10,139 nt of DNA. It comes from an uncultured Pseudomonadota bacterium. Its GTDB lineage: Bacteria; Pseudomonadota; Gammaproteobacteria; Burkholderiales; Methylophilaceae. A program made the translations under genes and the position numbers. The DNA lies in contig CAIOPD010000133.1 of assembly GCA_903860085.1 (NCBI GenBank), positions 1 to 10,139 on the forward strand, written 5' to 3'. Shown here piece after piece: positions 1 to 6,792 of this stretch (position 1 is the stretch's first letter; every line of letters starts with the position of its first letter). The notes under the pieces are model-generated. The model saw nothing but the letters and a program-made list of their open reading frames with translations, made no database searches and was not told where the DNA came from.

Positions 1-600
1 CCAGCTGCGCACTACATTTGCGGCGGGGTGATGACCGACGATAAAGGCCGCACTGATATTAAAAATTTATATGCGGTTGGTGAAACTGCCTGTACTGGAT
101 TGCATGGTGCAAATCGGCTCGCCAGCAATTCGCTGTTGGAGTGCCTAGTATTTGGACACACTGCCGCCGAAGATATTTTAAGTCAGCCGACAAAACTTTC
201 ACCACAACTACCCTACTGGGATGAGAGCCGCGTCACCGATGCAGATGAAGAAGTGCTAATCACTCACACCTGGGATGAGTTACGTCGCTTCATGTGGAAC
301 TATGTCGGCATTGTTCGTACCGACAAACGTCTAAGCCGAGCCCTCCATCGTATCCATATGCTTCGTAATGAAGTGCATGAGTTTTATAGCAACTTTAAAG
401 TCAGCAATGACCTAATTGAGTTGCGTAACTTACTGCAGGTTGCTGAACTGATTGTTGAAAGTGCGATTTCACGCAAAGAAAGTCGTGGCTTACACTTTAG
501 TAAAGACCACCCGAATTTAGATGCCGATGCTATTCCAACTGTACTAGTGCCTTCAAACTACTATAGCTTGCTCGATAGCGACCATAGATATCCAAACTAA
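1..600 (+). CDS. nadB: L-aspartate oxidase, C-terminal part (5' end outside window)
   Basis: NadB is a cytoplasmic FAD enzyme that oxidises L-aspartate to iminoaspartate. NadA then uses the product to make quinolinate, the first step of de novo NAD synthesis. The reading frame is open from base 1 and gives 199 residues before the stop. It begins with HYICGGVMTDD, continues with NLYAVGE and GLHGANRLASNSLLE, and ends in the helical C-terminal domain (WDELRRFMWNYVGIVR, then RNEVHEFY). Counting against E. coli NadB, the fourth visible residue (His) matches His351 and Arg39 of the fragment matches Arg386, both substrate/active-site residues, with a constant offset. About the first 347 residues therefore lie upstream. 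The HGANRLASNS signature is the FAD-domain closure common to succinate dehydrogenase/fumarate reductase flavoproteins, but the C-terminal domain is NadB-like. No clear hairpin terminator follows the stop. An ATG at 28 is internal, not a start. Confidence 0.96.
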   Translation, partial: PAAHYICGGVMTDDKGRTDIKNLYAVGETACTGLHGANRLASNSLLECLVFGHTAAEDILSQPTKLSPQLPYWDESRVTDADEEVLITHTWDELRRFMWNYVGIVRTDKRLSRALHRIHMLRNEVHEFYSNFKVSNDLIELRNLLQVAELIVESAISRKESRGLHFSKDHPNLDADAIPTVLVPSNYYSLLDSDHRYPN

Positions 601-638
601 TACAACATCATTAAACTATCTATTTTTTTAATTATCCG

Positions 639-644
639 TATAAT
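639..644 (+). promoter_or_regulatory. candidate -10 element and long leader of rhlE
   Basis: A perfect TATAAT lies in the nadB-rhlE gap. I see no good -35 hexamer at 16-18 bases upstream; TTAAAC at 611-616 is too far away. If it is used, the transcript would have a leader of nearly 150 bases before the TTG start. The leader can form weak stems: 662-668 (ACCAATC) with 743-749 (GATTGGT), and 691-696 (AATCTT) with 719-724 (AAGATT). The rest of the 198-base gap shows no gene. Confidence 0.4.
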
Positions 645-787
645 CCAATTTCCCTGCGCCAACCAATCAGCGTAGCGGTCCAAATACCTTAATCTTTCTG
701 ATTTCTTAAATCCTCAAGAAGATTTACAAACCTGCCTGCCTCGATTGGTGTTGCTTCATAAGTAATAGGTCGGCTTAAACCCAAGCT

Positions 788-791
788 GGAG
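788..791 (+). promoter_or_regulatory. Shine-Dalgarno supporting the TTG start of rhlE
   Basis: GGAG lies 7 bases before the TTG at 799. No in-frame ATG or GTG lies nearby that would also keep the helicase N-terminus intact, so this site decides the start. Confidence 0.75.
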
Positions 792-798
792 CATTACA

Positions 799-2373
799 TT
801 GTCTATTGAAACAAACCCAACCCTTAACTTTAACGAGTTAGGATTAGCTGAACCGATTTTGCGTGCGATTATCGACGCCGGATACACCACCCCAACCCCT
901 ATTCAAGCTAAAGCCATACCGCAAGTATTAAGTGGCGGCGATTTATTAGCTGGCGCACAAACCGGCACTGGAAAAACCGCAGGTTTCACCTTGCCTATTT
1001 TGCATTTACTCAGCCAAAAACCTTTGGCTGAACAAGCAAAAGGCCGCCCACGCTGCCTAATGCTAACCCCTACACGTGAATTAGCCGCGCAGATTGAAGA
1101 GTCAGTTAAAACTTACGGTAAATACTTACCACTGACTTCAACTGTTATTTTTGGAGGCGTTAATGCCAATCCACAAATTGCACGGTTAAAAAAGCCGCTA
1201 GATATCTTAGTTGCCACACCGGGCCGCTTGCTTGATCACGCCAACCAAAGAAACGTTGATCTATCTGGTGTAGAAATTCTAGTGCTAGATGAAGCTGACC
1301 GTATGCTGGACATGGGCTTTATTCGTGATATTAAAAAAATTCTGGCCATGCTACCTAAGCAACGTCAAAACTTACTATTCTCTGCAACCTTCTCGGAAGA
1401 GATTAAAGGTTTGGCCGACGGCCTATTGCATAACCCTGGCTTTGTTGAAGTGGCGAGACGTAATACAGCGTCTGAGCTGGTTGAGCAAACTGTGCATTTA
1501 GTAAATCAAAGTCATAAGCGTGAATTAGTCAGCCATCTAATTAAACACCACGACTGGAAACAAGTCTTGGTATTTACTCGTACCAAACATGGTGCGAATC
1601 GTTTAGCAGAAAAGTTGATTAAAGACGATATTCAAGCGGCAGCCATTCATGGCAACAAAAGCCAAGGCGCACGCACCAAAGCACTAGCGCAATTTAAAGA
1701 CGGCACTATGCGCGTATTGGTGGCAACAGATATTGCTGCACGCGGTTTAGATATTGATCAATTACCACAAGTGGTGAATTTTGAATTGCCTAATGTGCCT
1801 GAAGATTACGTACATCGTATCGGCCGTACTGGCCGTGCCGGCAGTAGCGGCGCCGCAGTATCGTTGGTCGATCGTGAAGAACTCAAATTACTGAAAGATA
1901 TTGAAAAACTGATTAAGCGCGAGATTCCAAAAGTGGTGGCAGAAGGCTTCACACCCTCCGCTAACCCAGAGCCAGAAGCGCCACGCGCACCAAGACAACC
2001 GCATGGTCAGTCTCGAAAACCAGCCGGTGGTGGCCAAAATACTGGTCGCAATCAAGGCCGCGGTCAGACACAAGGCCGTGCACCTAATGCGTCACAAGGG
2101 GCTACAGGCCGACCAGCGCAAAACAATACACGCCAAGCACCAAGACCTAGTCAACCAGCTAGAGATGGGCAAGGCCGAAGCGCTGAAGCAAATGCTAGTT
2201 CAAAAAATATGTCGGAAGCAGCGCGCCATCAAGCGATGCCACAACCGGCTTTGTTCGCACCTAAAAGCACAAACAACGGTAACTTTAATCGTGGCAACGC
2301 GAACGCTGGCAATAGCGGTCGTGGCAACCCTAACCCTAGTAGCGGTCACCGTAGCGGTGGTCGCGGTCGCTAA
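799..2373 (+). CDS. rhlE: DEAD-box ATP-dependent RNA helicase, RhlE type
   Basis: This is a cytoplasmic ATP-dependent RNA helicase expected to act in ribosome assembly, RNA turnover or cold adaptation. All helicase motifs are visible in the 524 residues: Q motif (GYTTPTPIQ, 28-36), I (AQTGTGKT, 53-60), Ia (PTRELAAQ, 91-98), GG (119-120), Ib (TPGR, 140-143), II (DEAD, 164-167), III (SAT, 195-197), IV (VFTRT, 258-262), V (ATDIAARGLDID, 309-320) and VI (HRIGRTGRAG, 339-348). The core ends near residue 375. The remaining ~150 residues are a low-complexity, basic tail rich in Gly, Arg, Asn, Gln, Pro and Ala, with several RG and GRG units, typical of RNA-binding disordered tails in RhlE proteins. 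The start is TTG with GGAG 7 bases upstream. RhlE is the best subfamily match because of the short N-terminus and the RNTASELVEQ segment after motif III. DbpA/SrmB/CsdA are less likely because their C-terminal domains are absent. Confidence 0.93.
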   Translation: MSIETNPTLNFNELGLAEPILRAIIDAGYTTPTPIQAKAIPQVLSGGDLLAGAQTGTGKTAGFTLPILHLLSQKPLAEQAKGRPRCLMLTPTRELAAQIEESVKTYGKYLPLTSTVIFGGVNANPQIARLKKPLDILVATPGRLLDHANQRNVDLSGVEILVLDEADRMLDMGFIRDIKKILAMLPKQRQNLLFSATFSEEIKGLADGLLHNPGFVEVARRNTASELVEQTVHLVNQSHKRELVSHLIKHHDWKQVLVFTRTKHGANRLAEKLIKDDIQAAAIHGNKSQGARTKALAQFKDGTMRVLVATDIAARGLDIDQLPQVVNFELPNVPEDYVHRIGRTGRAGSSGAAVSLVDREELKLLKDIEKLIKREIPKVVAEGFTPSANPEPEAPRAPRQPHGQSRKPAGGGQNTGRNQGRGQTQGRAPNASQGATGRPAQNNTRQAPRPSQPARDGQGRSAEANASSKNMSEAARHQAMPQPALFAPKSTNNGNFNRGNANAGNSGRGNPNPSSGHRSGGRGR

Positions 2374-2379
2374 ACCTTC

Positions 2380-2460
2380 AATGCAGGTTAGCCTTAAGTT
2401 TAATCTGCATTAAATCCAATTTGAACTGCTTTAATTTATAGATTAAACTCTCAAACTTAA
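2380..2460 (+). other. mutually exclusive stem-loops in the rhlE-slyD gap
   Basis: Three inverted repeats share one central segment. Stem A pairs 2380-2390 with 2401-2411 (11 pairs, one of them G-T, 10-base loop). Stem B pairs 2397-2406 (AGTTTAATCT) with 2440-2449 (AGATTAAACT), a perfect 10-base match. Stem C pairs 2394-2401 (TTAAGTTT) with 2453-2460 (AAACTTAA), a perfect 8-base match. Stem A directly follows the rhlE stop but has no U-tract, so it is not a standard intrinsic terminator. The region is very AT-rich, so chance pairing is possible. Confidence 0.4.
2421..2449 (+). promoter_or_regulatory. candidate sigma-70 promoter for slyD
   Basis: TTGAAC (2421-2426, five of six matches to the -35 consensus) is separated by 17 bases from TAAACT (2444-2449, four of six matches to -10). 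Transcription would start near 2456, about 50 bases before the slyD start. It overlaps the right arm of stem B in the same gap. Confidence 0.4.
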
Positions 2461-2493
2461 ATTTTTACACCCGCTTTTGATAAGCGCTATGCA

Positions 2494-2498
2494 AAGGA
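2494..2498 (+). promoter_or_regulatory. Shine-Dalgarno that fixes the slyD start
   Basis: AAGGA sits 8 bases before the ATG at 2507. The longer open frame begins at an ATG at 2477, but that one would add ten residues with no family counterpart and has no Shine-Dalgarno sequence before it. Confidence 0.75.
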
Positions 2499-2506
2499 CC
2501 CGCAAT

Positions 2507-2986
2507 ATGCAAATTGCAATGAACACAGTAGTCACTATGACTTACGAATTAAAAGATGCTGATGGCGTCGTATTAGAATCAAGCACAGAACCAGTATCTT
2601 ACCTGCACGGTGGCTACGACAATATTTTCCCAAAAGTAGAAGAAGCCATGCACGGCAAAAATGTAGGCGATGTTGTCATTGTTGATTTGCAACCTGCTGA
2701 TGCCTTTGGCGAATATGACGAAGAATTAGTGCAAATTGAACCAGCAAGTGCATTCCCAGCAGATGAACTTAAAGTTGGCATGCAGTTTGAAGGCGAAGAC
2801 GATACGGGTGAAGTCATTTTATATACCGTTACTGAAATTGCCGATGACAAAGTCATTGTAGATGGCAATCATGAATGGGCGGGCGAGCGCGTCGTATTTC
2901 AAGCAACGGTTACCGATGTACGTGCTGCCAACACTGAAGAAGTGACGCATGAGCATGTGCATGGCGCTGGCGGTCATCACCACTAA
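2507..2986 (+). CDS. slyD: FKBP-type peptidyl-prolyl cis-trans isomerase, SlyD-like
   Basis: This is a cytoplasmic prolyl isomerase/chaperone with a metal-binding tail; SlyD proteins assist protein folding and nickel delivery to hydrogenase and urease. From ATG 2507 it has 159 residues: a split FKBP domain (about 1-69 and 126-142, with SYLHGGYDNIFPKVEEAMHGKNVGD at 31-55), the insert-in-flap chaperone domain (about 70-125, from AFGEYDEELVQ to VDGNHEWAG), and a His-rich C-terminus with six His in the last 12 residues. E. coli SlyD is longer (196 residues) because its metal tail is longer, and it reads VDGNH-M-L-AG where this protein has VDGNH-E-W-AG. Metal binding is inferred from the His cluster; no urease or hydrogenase gene is in view. 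The gene is followed at once by a strong terminator and probably has its own promoter in the rhlE-slyD gap. Confidence 0.92.
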   Translation: MQIAMNTVVTMTYELKDADGVVLESSTEPVSYLHGGYDNIFPKVEEAMHGKNVGDVVIVDLQPADAFGEYDEELVQIEPASAFPADELKVGMQFEGEDDTGEVILYTVTEIADDKVIVDGNHEWAGERVVFQATVTDVRAANTEEVTHEHVHGAGGHHH

Positions 2987-3000
2987 GAAAAACGTTTAAT

Positions 3001-3033
3001 AAAAAAGCACCTAAGTTTTTTAGGTGCTTTTTT
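3001..3033. terminator. bidirectional intrinsic terminator between slyD and mutS
   Basis: GCACCTAA (3007-3014) pairs perfectly with TTAGGTGC (3020-3027) around a 5-base loop. The stem is flanked by six A on the left and six T on the right, so it makes a U-tract in both directions. It lies 14 bases after the slyD stop and 25 bases beyond the mutS stop on the other strand, serving two convergent genes. Confidence 0.95.
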
Positions 3034-3058
3034 ATTGTCTACTGGTTGCTGCTAGAAA

Positions 3059-5665
3059 CTAACTTTTAGCTAGCTCAACTAGCTTGTAGAGTAAATCCAA
3101 CGCCTGCTTAGGCGTTAAGTCATCCGCTTGAAGGCTTTCTAGTGTGCTAAGCACTGGATGCAACTCAACTTCAACTTCTGGCGCACTTGCGGCAAACATA
3201 TCGGTCTGCGGCAGCATGTGTTGTGTCACTTGATTTTGTTCTAGCAGCGCCAATTTTCTTTTTGCGGCCGCAATGACAGGTCGAGGAATGCCGGCCAGTT
3301 GCGCCACTTGCAAACCATAGCTTTGGTTAGCCGCACCCTCTTCTACTTTATGCATAAAAACAATATTGTTAGCATGCTCAACTGCGTCTAAGTGCAAATT
3401 AGCAGCATGTTTAAACTCATCGACTATTCGCGTTAGCTCAAAATAATGGGTCGCAAATAAAGTGTAGCTATGATTTTTCTCTAACAACTGCTTCGCCACC
3501 GCCCACGCTAAACTTAAGCCATCAAAGGTAGATGTGCCGCGGCCAATTTCATCTAACAGCACCAAACTTTTATCAGTGGCATTATGCAAAATATTCGCAG
3601 TTTCGGTCATCTCCACCATAAAGGTAGATCGACCTCCAGCCAAGTCGTCTGAGGCGCCGATACGCGTCATAATACGATCTATCTCGCCAATTTTTGCCGA
3701 AGTCGCAGGCACATAACTACCACAATGCGCCAGCAAAACGATTAAGGCGGTTTGCCGCATAAACGTCGACTTACCACCCATATTGGGGCCAGTAATCAGC
3801 AATAACTGCCGGTAAGGATTGAGCACGACATCATTAGCAATAAATGGTTGGCCAGAAGCTTGCACCGAAATCTGCTCTACAACAGGGTGGCGGCCTTTCA
3901 CAATGTGGATCCCAGCCTCACTGACAAATTCCGGCGCCACGTAATTAAGCGACAGTGCGCGCTCGGCAAAACAGCACAGCACATCCAAACTAGCCACTGC
4001 CAAAGCATTGGCTTGTAGCGTAGCAATGTGAGGTAGTAGCTGCTCTAACACTTGGGCATACAGCACTTTTTCACGCGCCAGCGCGCGCTCATTAGCGCTC
4101 AACACTTTATCTTCAAATGCTTTTAATTCTGGCGTAATAAATCGTTCTACATTTTTCAGAGTTTGTCGGCGCCTGTATTCAGCCGGCGCGGCCTCGGCTT
4201 GGCTACGGCTCATTTCTATATAGAAACCATGCACGCTGTTGTATTCGACTTTAAGATTACTAATACCCGTTCGGACTTTTTCAGCAGTTTCATATTGCAG
4301 TAAAAATTCACCATGATTACTTTGCAAGGCGCGTAACTCATCTAGCTCTGCATCAAAACCATCGGCAATCACCCCACCTTCACGCAACACAACACTAGGC
4401 TCACTCTTGATTGCACTGGCTAATAAATTAACGACCGTATCTGCAGGCTTTATATTTAACTCCTGCAACAATAATGCTTGCACATTTTGCAACTGTGCCT
4501 GCACTAAAGGCAATTGCTGCAAGCTTAATACAAGGCCAGACAGGTCTCGAGGTCTTGCCGTTGTAAGCGCAATACGTGCGGTAATGCGCTCAATGTCTCC
4601 AATGGGTTTCAGTACTGGATTCAATAAAATTAAACGCGGCATCAGCTCAGCAATCGCTTCATGACGCTTTAATACAAGACTACGATCTTGCAATGGATGA
4701 TGCAACCAATGGCGCAATAAACGTGCACCCATCGCAGTTTGCGTCGTGTTCAGTAGCGAGTAAAGCGTGGGCGAAACCTCGCCACGTAAAGTTAAATCGA
4801 TTTCTAAATTACGGCGTGTTGCAGCATCAATTTGTATATAAGCGGTGGTTGACTCAACGCTAATAGCATTAATATGGGGCAAACTGGTGCGTTGCGTATG
4901 CTTAACATAATCCAATAGAGCGCCTGCGGCACAGATAGCCGGATTTAAACTGGCACAACCGAAACCATTCAAATCATAGGTATTCAGTTGCTTGGTCAGG
5001 GTATTAAAAGCGCTATCAAAATCAAACTGCCATGGGCTTAGTCGCTTCTTAGCCACCTTACTTCCGCTAAGCGCCGCATGCTGAAAATCATCAGCATATA
5101 AAATTTCACTAGGCGCGATGCGCTCAAGTTCTTGCCCGAGCAACCCAACCGCAATTTCACTTAAGATAAAAGTGCCTGAGGCCAAATTTAGACGCGCTAA
5201 ACCTAGCATGCCTTCCGCTTCAAAAATACTGAGCAATTGATAATCACGCGACTCGTCTAGTAGTGCGCTATCGGTCAAGGTGCCAGGGGTTAAGATTCTC
5301 GCCACTTGCCGATCAACGGGGCCTTTACTGGTGGCAGGGTCGCCGACTTGCTCGCAAATAGCCACAGTTTCGCCCAACTTAGCTAACTTAGCTAAATACT
5401 GCTCGGCCGCATGATAAGGAACACCCGCCATTTTAATCGGCTTACCGTTAGTACTCCCTCTATGCGTGAGTGTTATCCCTAGCAAGCGTGATGCTTTTTC
5501 AGCATCTTCGAAAAATAGCTCGTAGAAATCGCCCATTCGATAAAACAGCAACATGTCAGGATGTTGTGCCTTCAGGCCGAAGTACTGCTTCATCATCGGC
5601 GTATGTGCGGCTTGTGATTGGCTAGCTAAAATTTCTGAGGCTGGGATTGGACTGGAGTTAGACAC
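3059..5665 (-). CDS. mutS: DNA mismatch repair protein MutS
   Basis: MutS recognises mispaired and looped bases and recruits MutL in an ATP-dependent way. The 868-residue protein shows the full family layout: mismatch-reading Phe-x-Glu at F47/E49 in MGDFYELF (equivalent to E. coli F36/E38), connector, lever and clamp domains (about 130-560), Walker A GPNMGGKST (626-634), the DDLAGGRSTF segment (673-682), Walker B LVLLDEIGRGTSTFDG (701-716, D705/E706) and ATHYFEL (738-744). QTDMF at 820-824 resembles the beta-clamp binding pentapeptide found at the same place in E. coli MutS, and the tail (about 835-868) fits the tetramerisation helices. Length is normal for the family (E. coli 853). The start is GTG at 5665: an in-frame TAA lies three codons upstream, and the next in-frame ATG would give an N-terminus starting at MMKQYFG. 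No Shine-Dalgarno sequence is visible, and an out-of-frame ATG overlaps the GTG. It is the last gene of a minus-strand run. Confidence 0.97.
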   Translation of the reverse strand: MSNSSPIPASEILASQSQAAHTPMMKQYFGLKAQHPDMLLFYRMGDFYELFFEDAEKASRLLGITLTHRGSTNGKPIKMAGVPYHAAEQYLAKLAKLGETVAICEQVGDPATSKGPVDRQVARILTPGTLTDSALLDESRDYQLLSIFEAEGMLGLARLNLASGTFILSEIAVGLLGQELERIAPSEILYADDFQHAALSGSKVAKKRLSPWQFDFDSAFNTLTKQLNTYDLNGFGCASLNPAICAAGALLDYVKHTQRTSLPHINAISVESTTAYIQIDAATRRNLEIDLTLRGEVSPTLYSLLNTTQTAMGARLLRHWLHHPLQDRSLVLKRHEAIAELMPRLILLNPVLKPIGDIERITARIALTTARPRDLSGLVLSLQQLPLVQAQLQNVQALLLQELNIKPADTVVNLLASAIKSEPSVVLREGGVIADGFDAELDELRALQSNHGEFLLQYETAEKVRTGISNLKVEYNSVHGFYIEMSRSQAEAAPAEYRRRQTLKNVERFITPELKAFEDKVLSANERALAREKVLYAQVLEQLLPHIATLQANALAVASLDVLCCFAERALSLNYVAPEFVSEAGIHIVKGRHPVVEQISVQASGQPFIANDVVLNPYRQLLLITGPNMGGKSTFMRQTALIVLLAHCGSYVPATSAKIGEIDRIMTRIGASDDLAGGRSTFMVEMTETANILHNATDKSLVLLDEIGRGTSTFDGLSLAWAVAKQLLEKNHSYTLFATHYFELTRIVDEFKHAANLHLDAVEHANNIVFMHKVEEGAANQSYGLQVAQLAGIPRPVIAAAKRKLALLEQNQVTQHMLPQTDMFAASAPEVEVELHPVLSTLESLQADDLTPKQALDLLYKLVELAKS

Positions 5666-5792
5666 ATCGACAGATTAGAAATATAAAAACGTATTTTACA
5701 AGTTAATTGGCGATACATTACTTTAGATTACAAAGACTTTTTTAATTAGCTGGTAAACCTTGGCACTTCGTGATGTTAAACCAAAATTACTT

Positions 5793-6017
5793 TTAAGCGA
5801 TGGCGTTGAATTTATTCATTTTTTCGCGCCATTCGCTAAGCTGCTCATCTTCCAACTCTAGCTGAAGGGCTATGGCATCATCTTGGCTTAATTTGTCTTT
5901 ATCTAAACGACGTGGTAATTTTCCGGTCATTCTTGAAAGTAAACGATCGGACGCCTCGCTGTTGAGGCTTTTCGCTAGCGCTAGATAATCTGAACTTGGC
6001 ACTTTATGTTTCGACAA
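5793..6017 (-). CDS. small charged protein encoded next to a ParA-type ATPase, possible adaptor
   Basis: This 74-residue protein matches no function I can name. The start is TTG at 6017 with AGGA 7 bases upstream (6025-6028), which supports real translation. The N-terminal 42 residues are basic (K3, K5, R25, R29, K33, R36, R37, K40, K42) with a RMTGKLPRR segment. Residues 44-69 are acidic and likely form a charged amphipathic helix with a single Trp (W63) in SEWREKM. There is no signal peptide, membrane segment or Cys. It is encoded 84 bases downstream of the ParA-type gene on the same strand, and 127 bases before mutS. Partner proteins of ParA-family ATPases often use basic N-terminal residues to stimulate the ATPase, and small two-part proteins of this kind (for example McdB) pair with ParA relatives. 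The adaptor role is inference from context and charge pattern. The name McdB is not justified: no carboxysome genes are seen, and the Trp is not at the extreme C-terminus. Confidence 0.72.
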   Translation of the reverse strand: MSKHKVPSSDYLALAKSLNSEASDRLLSRMTGKLPRRLDKDKLSQDDAIALQLELEDEQLSEWREKMNKFNAIA

Positions 6018-6024
6018 AATAAAT

Positions 6025-6028
6025 TCCT
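6025..6028 (-). promoter_or_regulatory. Shine-Dalgarno supporting the TTG start of the 74-residue gene
   Basis: On the minus strand AGGA lies 7 bases before TTG at 6017. This is the main non-homology argument that the small frame is translated. Confidence 0.65.
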
Positions 6029-6032
6029 ATGT

Positions 6033-6068
6033 TTAAGTTTGATACAGGCAGGTCATTATCAACTTTAA
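6033..6068 (-). other. imperfect stem-loop between the ParA-type gene and the 74-residue gene
   Basis: Bases 6033-6044 pair with 6057-6068 over 12 positions, with ten Watson-Crick pairs and two weak central positions, around a 12-base loop. It lies just upstream of the Shine-Dalgarno sequence of the small gene and has no U-tract. It could tune the expression ratio of the two genes or be chance in AT-rich DNA. Confidence 0.3.
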
Positions 6069-6101
6069 GCACGGGTCAGTTTGTGAATTTTTTATGACTG
6101 G

Positions 6102-6734
6102 TTATTGATTAGACGCGGTCGCCTCAGCAACCCAATCAAGCAGCGGCAACCATTGCTGCAAATCCTGCTCCACTAGAGATGGCCTCATATCAAATAGGCT
6201 TAATCCCTGCTCAGCTGCGAGCGCATAAACCTGTGCGTTACGCAAATAGGTCAGCACAGGAAAGCCAGTTTGCTCCATAAATTCAGCTAGTCCAGCGGCG
6301 GCATTGGTGCGCACATTAACCCTCATACCCACTAGTGCCACAAAGGTTTTATTCTTACGTATGGCTTTTTCTTCGGCCAAAATATCAAGGAAATCACGCG
6401 TAGCGCCTATATCAAATGCTGACGGCTGAATGGGCACAATGATACAGTCCGCTTGTTTAACCGCATCTGATAATTTATCTTCACGGAGTCCAGCAGGAGA
6501 GTCAGTGATTAGCCAGTCTGGTGTGATGTTCTGGGCTTTGCTGCGGGCACTATGGGGATGAATGATAGCTATGTCAGCTGGTCTGCGCGCAATCCATTGG
6601 GTGGAAGATTGTTGTCGATCTAAATCTGACAGCATCACGGATGCGCCTTGTGTCGCAAAATATCCAGCAAGATTGGTTGCCAATGTCGTTTTTCCACTAC
6701 CACCTTTGCTGTTAGCAATTAGTATACTTTTCAC
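6102..6734 (-). CDS. orphan ParA/MinD-superfamily ATPase
   Basis: This is a cytoplasmic, probably nucleoid-binding ATPase of the kind that positions plasmids, chromosome origins, carboxysomes or chemoreceptor clusters. The 210 residues hold a deviant Walker A motif SKGGSGKTT at 9-17 with the signature Lys10 and the P-loop Lys15, a Walker A' segment DLDRQQSS (37-44, with Arg where chromosomal ParA proteins usually have Pro), and a switch II/Walker B segment ITDSPAG (76-82, D78). It lacks the N-terminal helix-turn-helix of plasmid P1-type ParA. It is also not MinD, because no C-terminal membrane-targeting helix is visible (the end is LDWVAEATASNQ). The start is GTG at 6734 with GGAG 7 bases upstream. 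There is no parB or parS-like neighbour; instead a 74-residue gene follows on the same strand. Upstream, 98 bases separate it from the Gcr-family gene, with a perfect inverted repeat in between. The cargo is unknown. Confidence 0.9.
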   Translation of the reverse strand: MKSILIANSKGGSGKTTLATNLAGYFATQGASVMLSDLDRQQSSTQWIARRPADIAIIHPHSARSKAQNITPDWLITDSPAGLREDKLSDAVKQADCIIVPIQPSAFDIGATRDFLDILAEEKAIRKNKTFVALVGMRVNVRTNAAAGLAEFMEQTGFPVLTYLRNAQVYALAAEQGLSLFDMRPSLVEQDLQQWLPLLDWVAEATASNQ

Positions 6735-6741
6735 GCTTTAA

Positions 6742-6745
6742 CTCC
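6742..6745 (-). promoter_or_regulatory. Shine-Dalgarno supporting the GTG start of the ParA-type gene
   Basis: On the minus strand GGAG (within CTGGAG) lies 7 bases before GTG at 6734. It places the P-loop at the usual distance from the N-terminus. Confidence 0.75.
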
Positions 6746-6792
6746 AGGCTGCTCAATTAGTTTATTTTACATTGCATTGAAAGCGCCAATTG

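Noticed and set aside
2003..2413. 136-codon plus-strand frame overlapping the 3' end of the helicase gene
   Set aside because: It is the shifted reading of the low-complexity helicase tail, with no start context or recognisable family. The helicase frame explains the composition.
2477..2506. Ten extra N-terminal codons for slyD from an upstream ATG
   Set aside because: No Shine-Dalgarno sequence precedes it and the extension has no counterpart in SlyD proteins, whereas the ATG at 2507 has AAGGA at ideal spacing.
5721..5735. Near-palindrome CTTTAGATTACAAAG upstream of mutS
   Set aside because: Arms are only 4 bases around 7 bases in AT-rich DNA, too short to call an operator.
5793..6734. A plasmid- or chromosome-type ParAB/parS partition locus
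   Set aside because: The small protein has no room for a ParB HTH/CTPase domain and no repeated parS-like palindromes are visible nearby. The ATPase lacks the usual chromosomal DxDPQ sequence.
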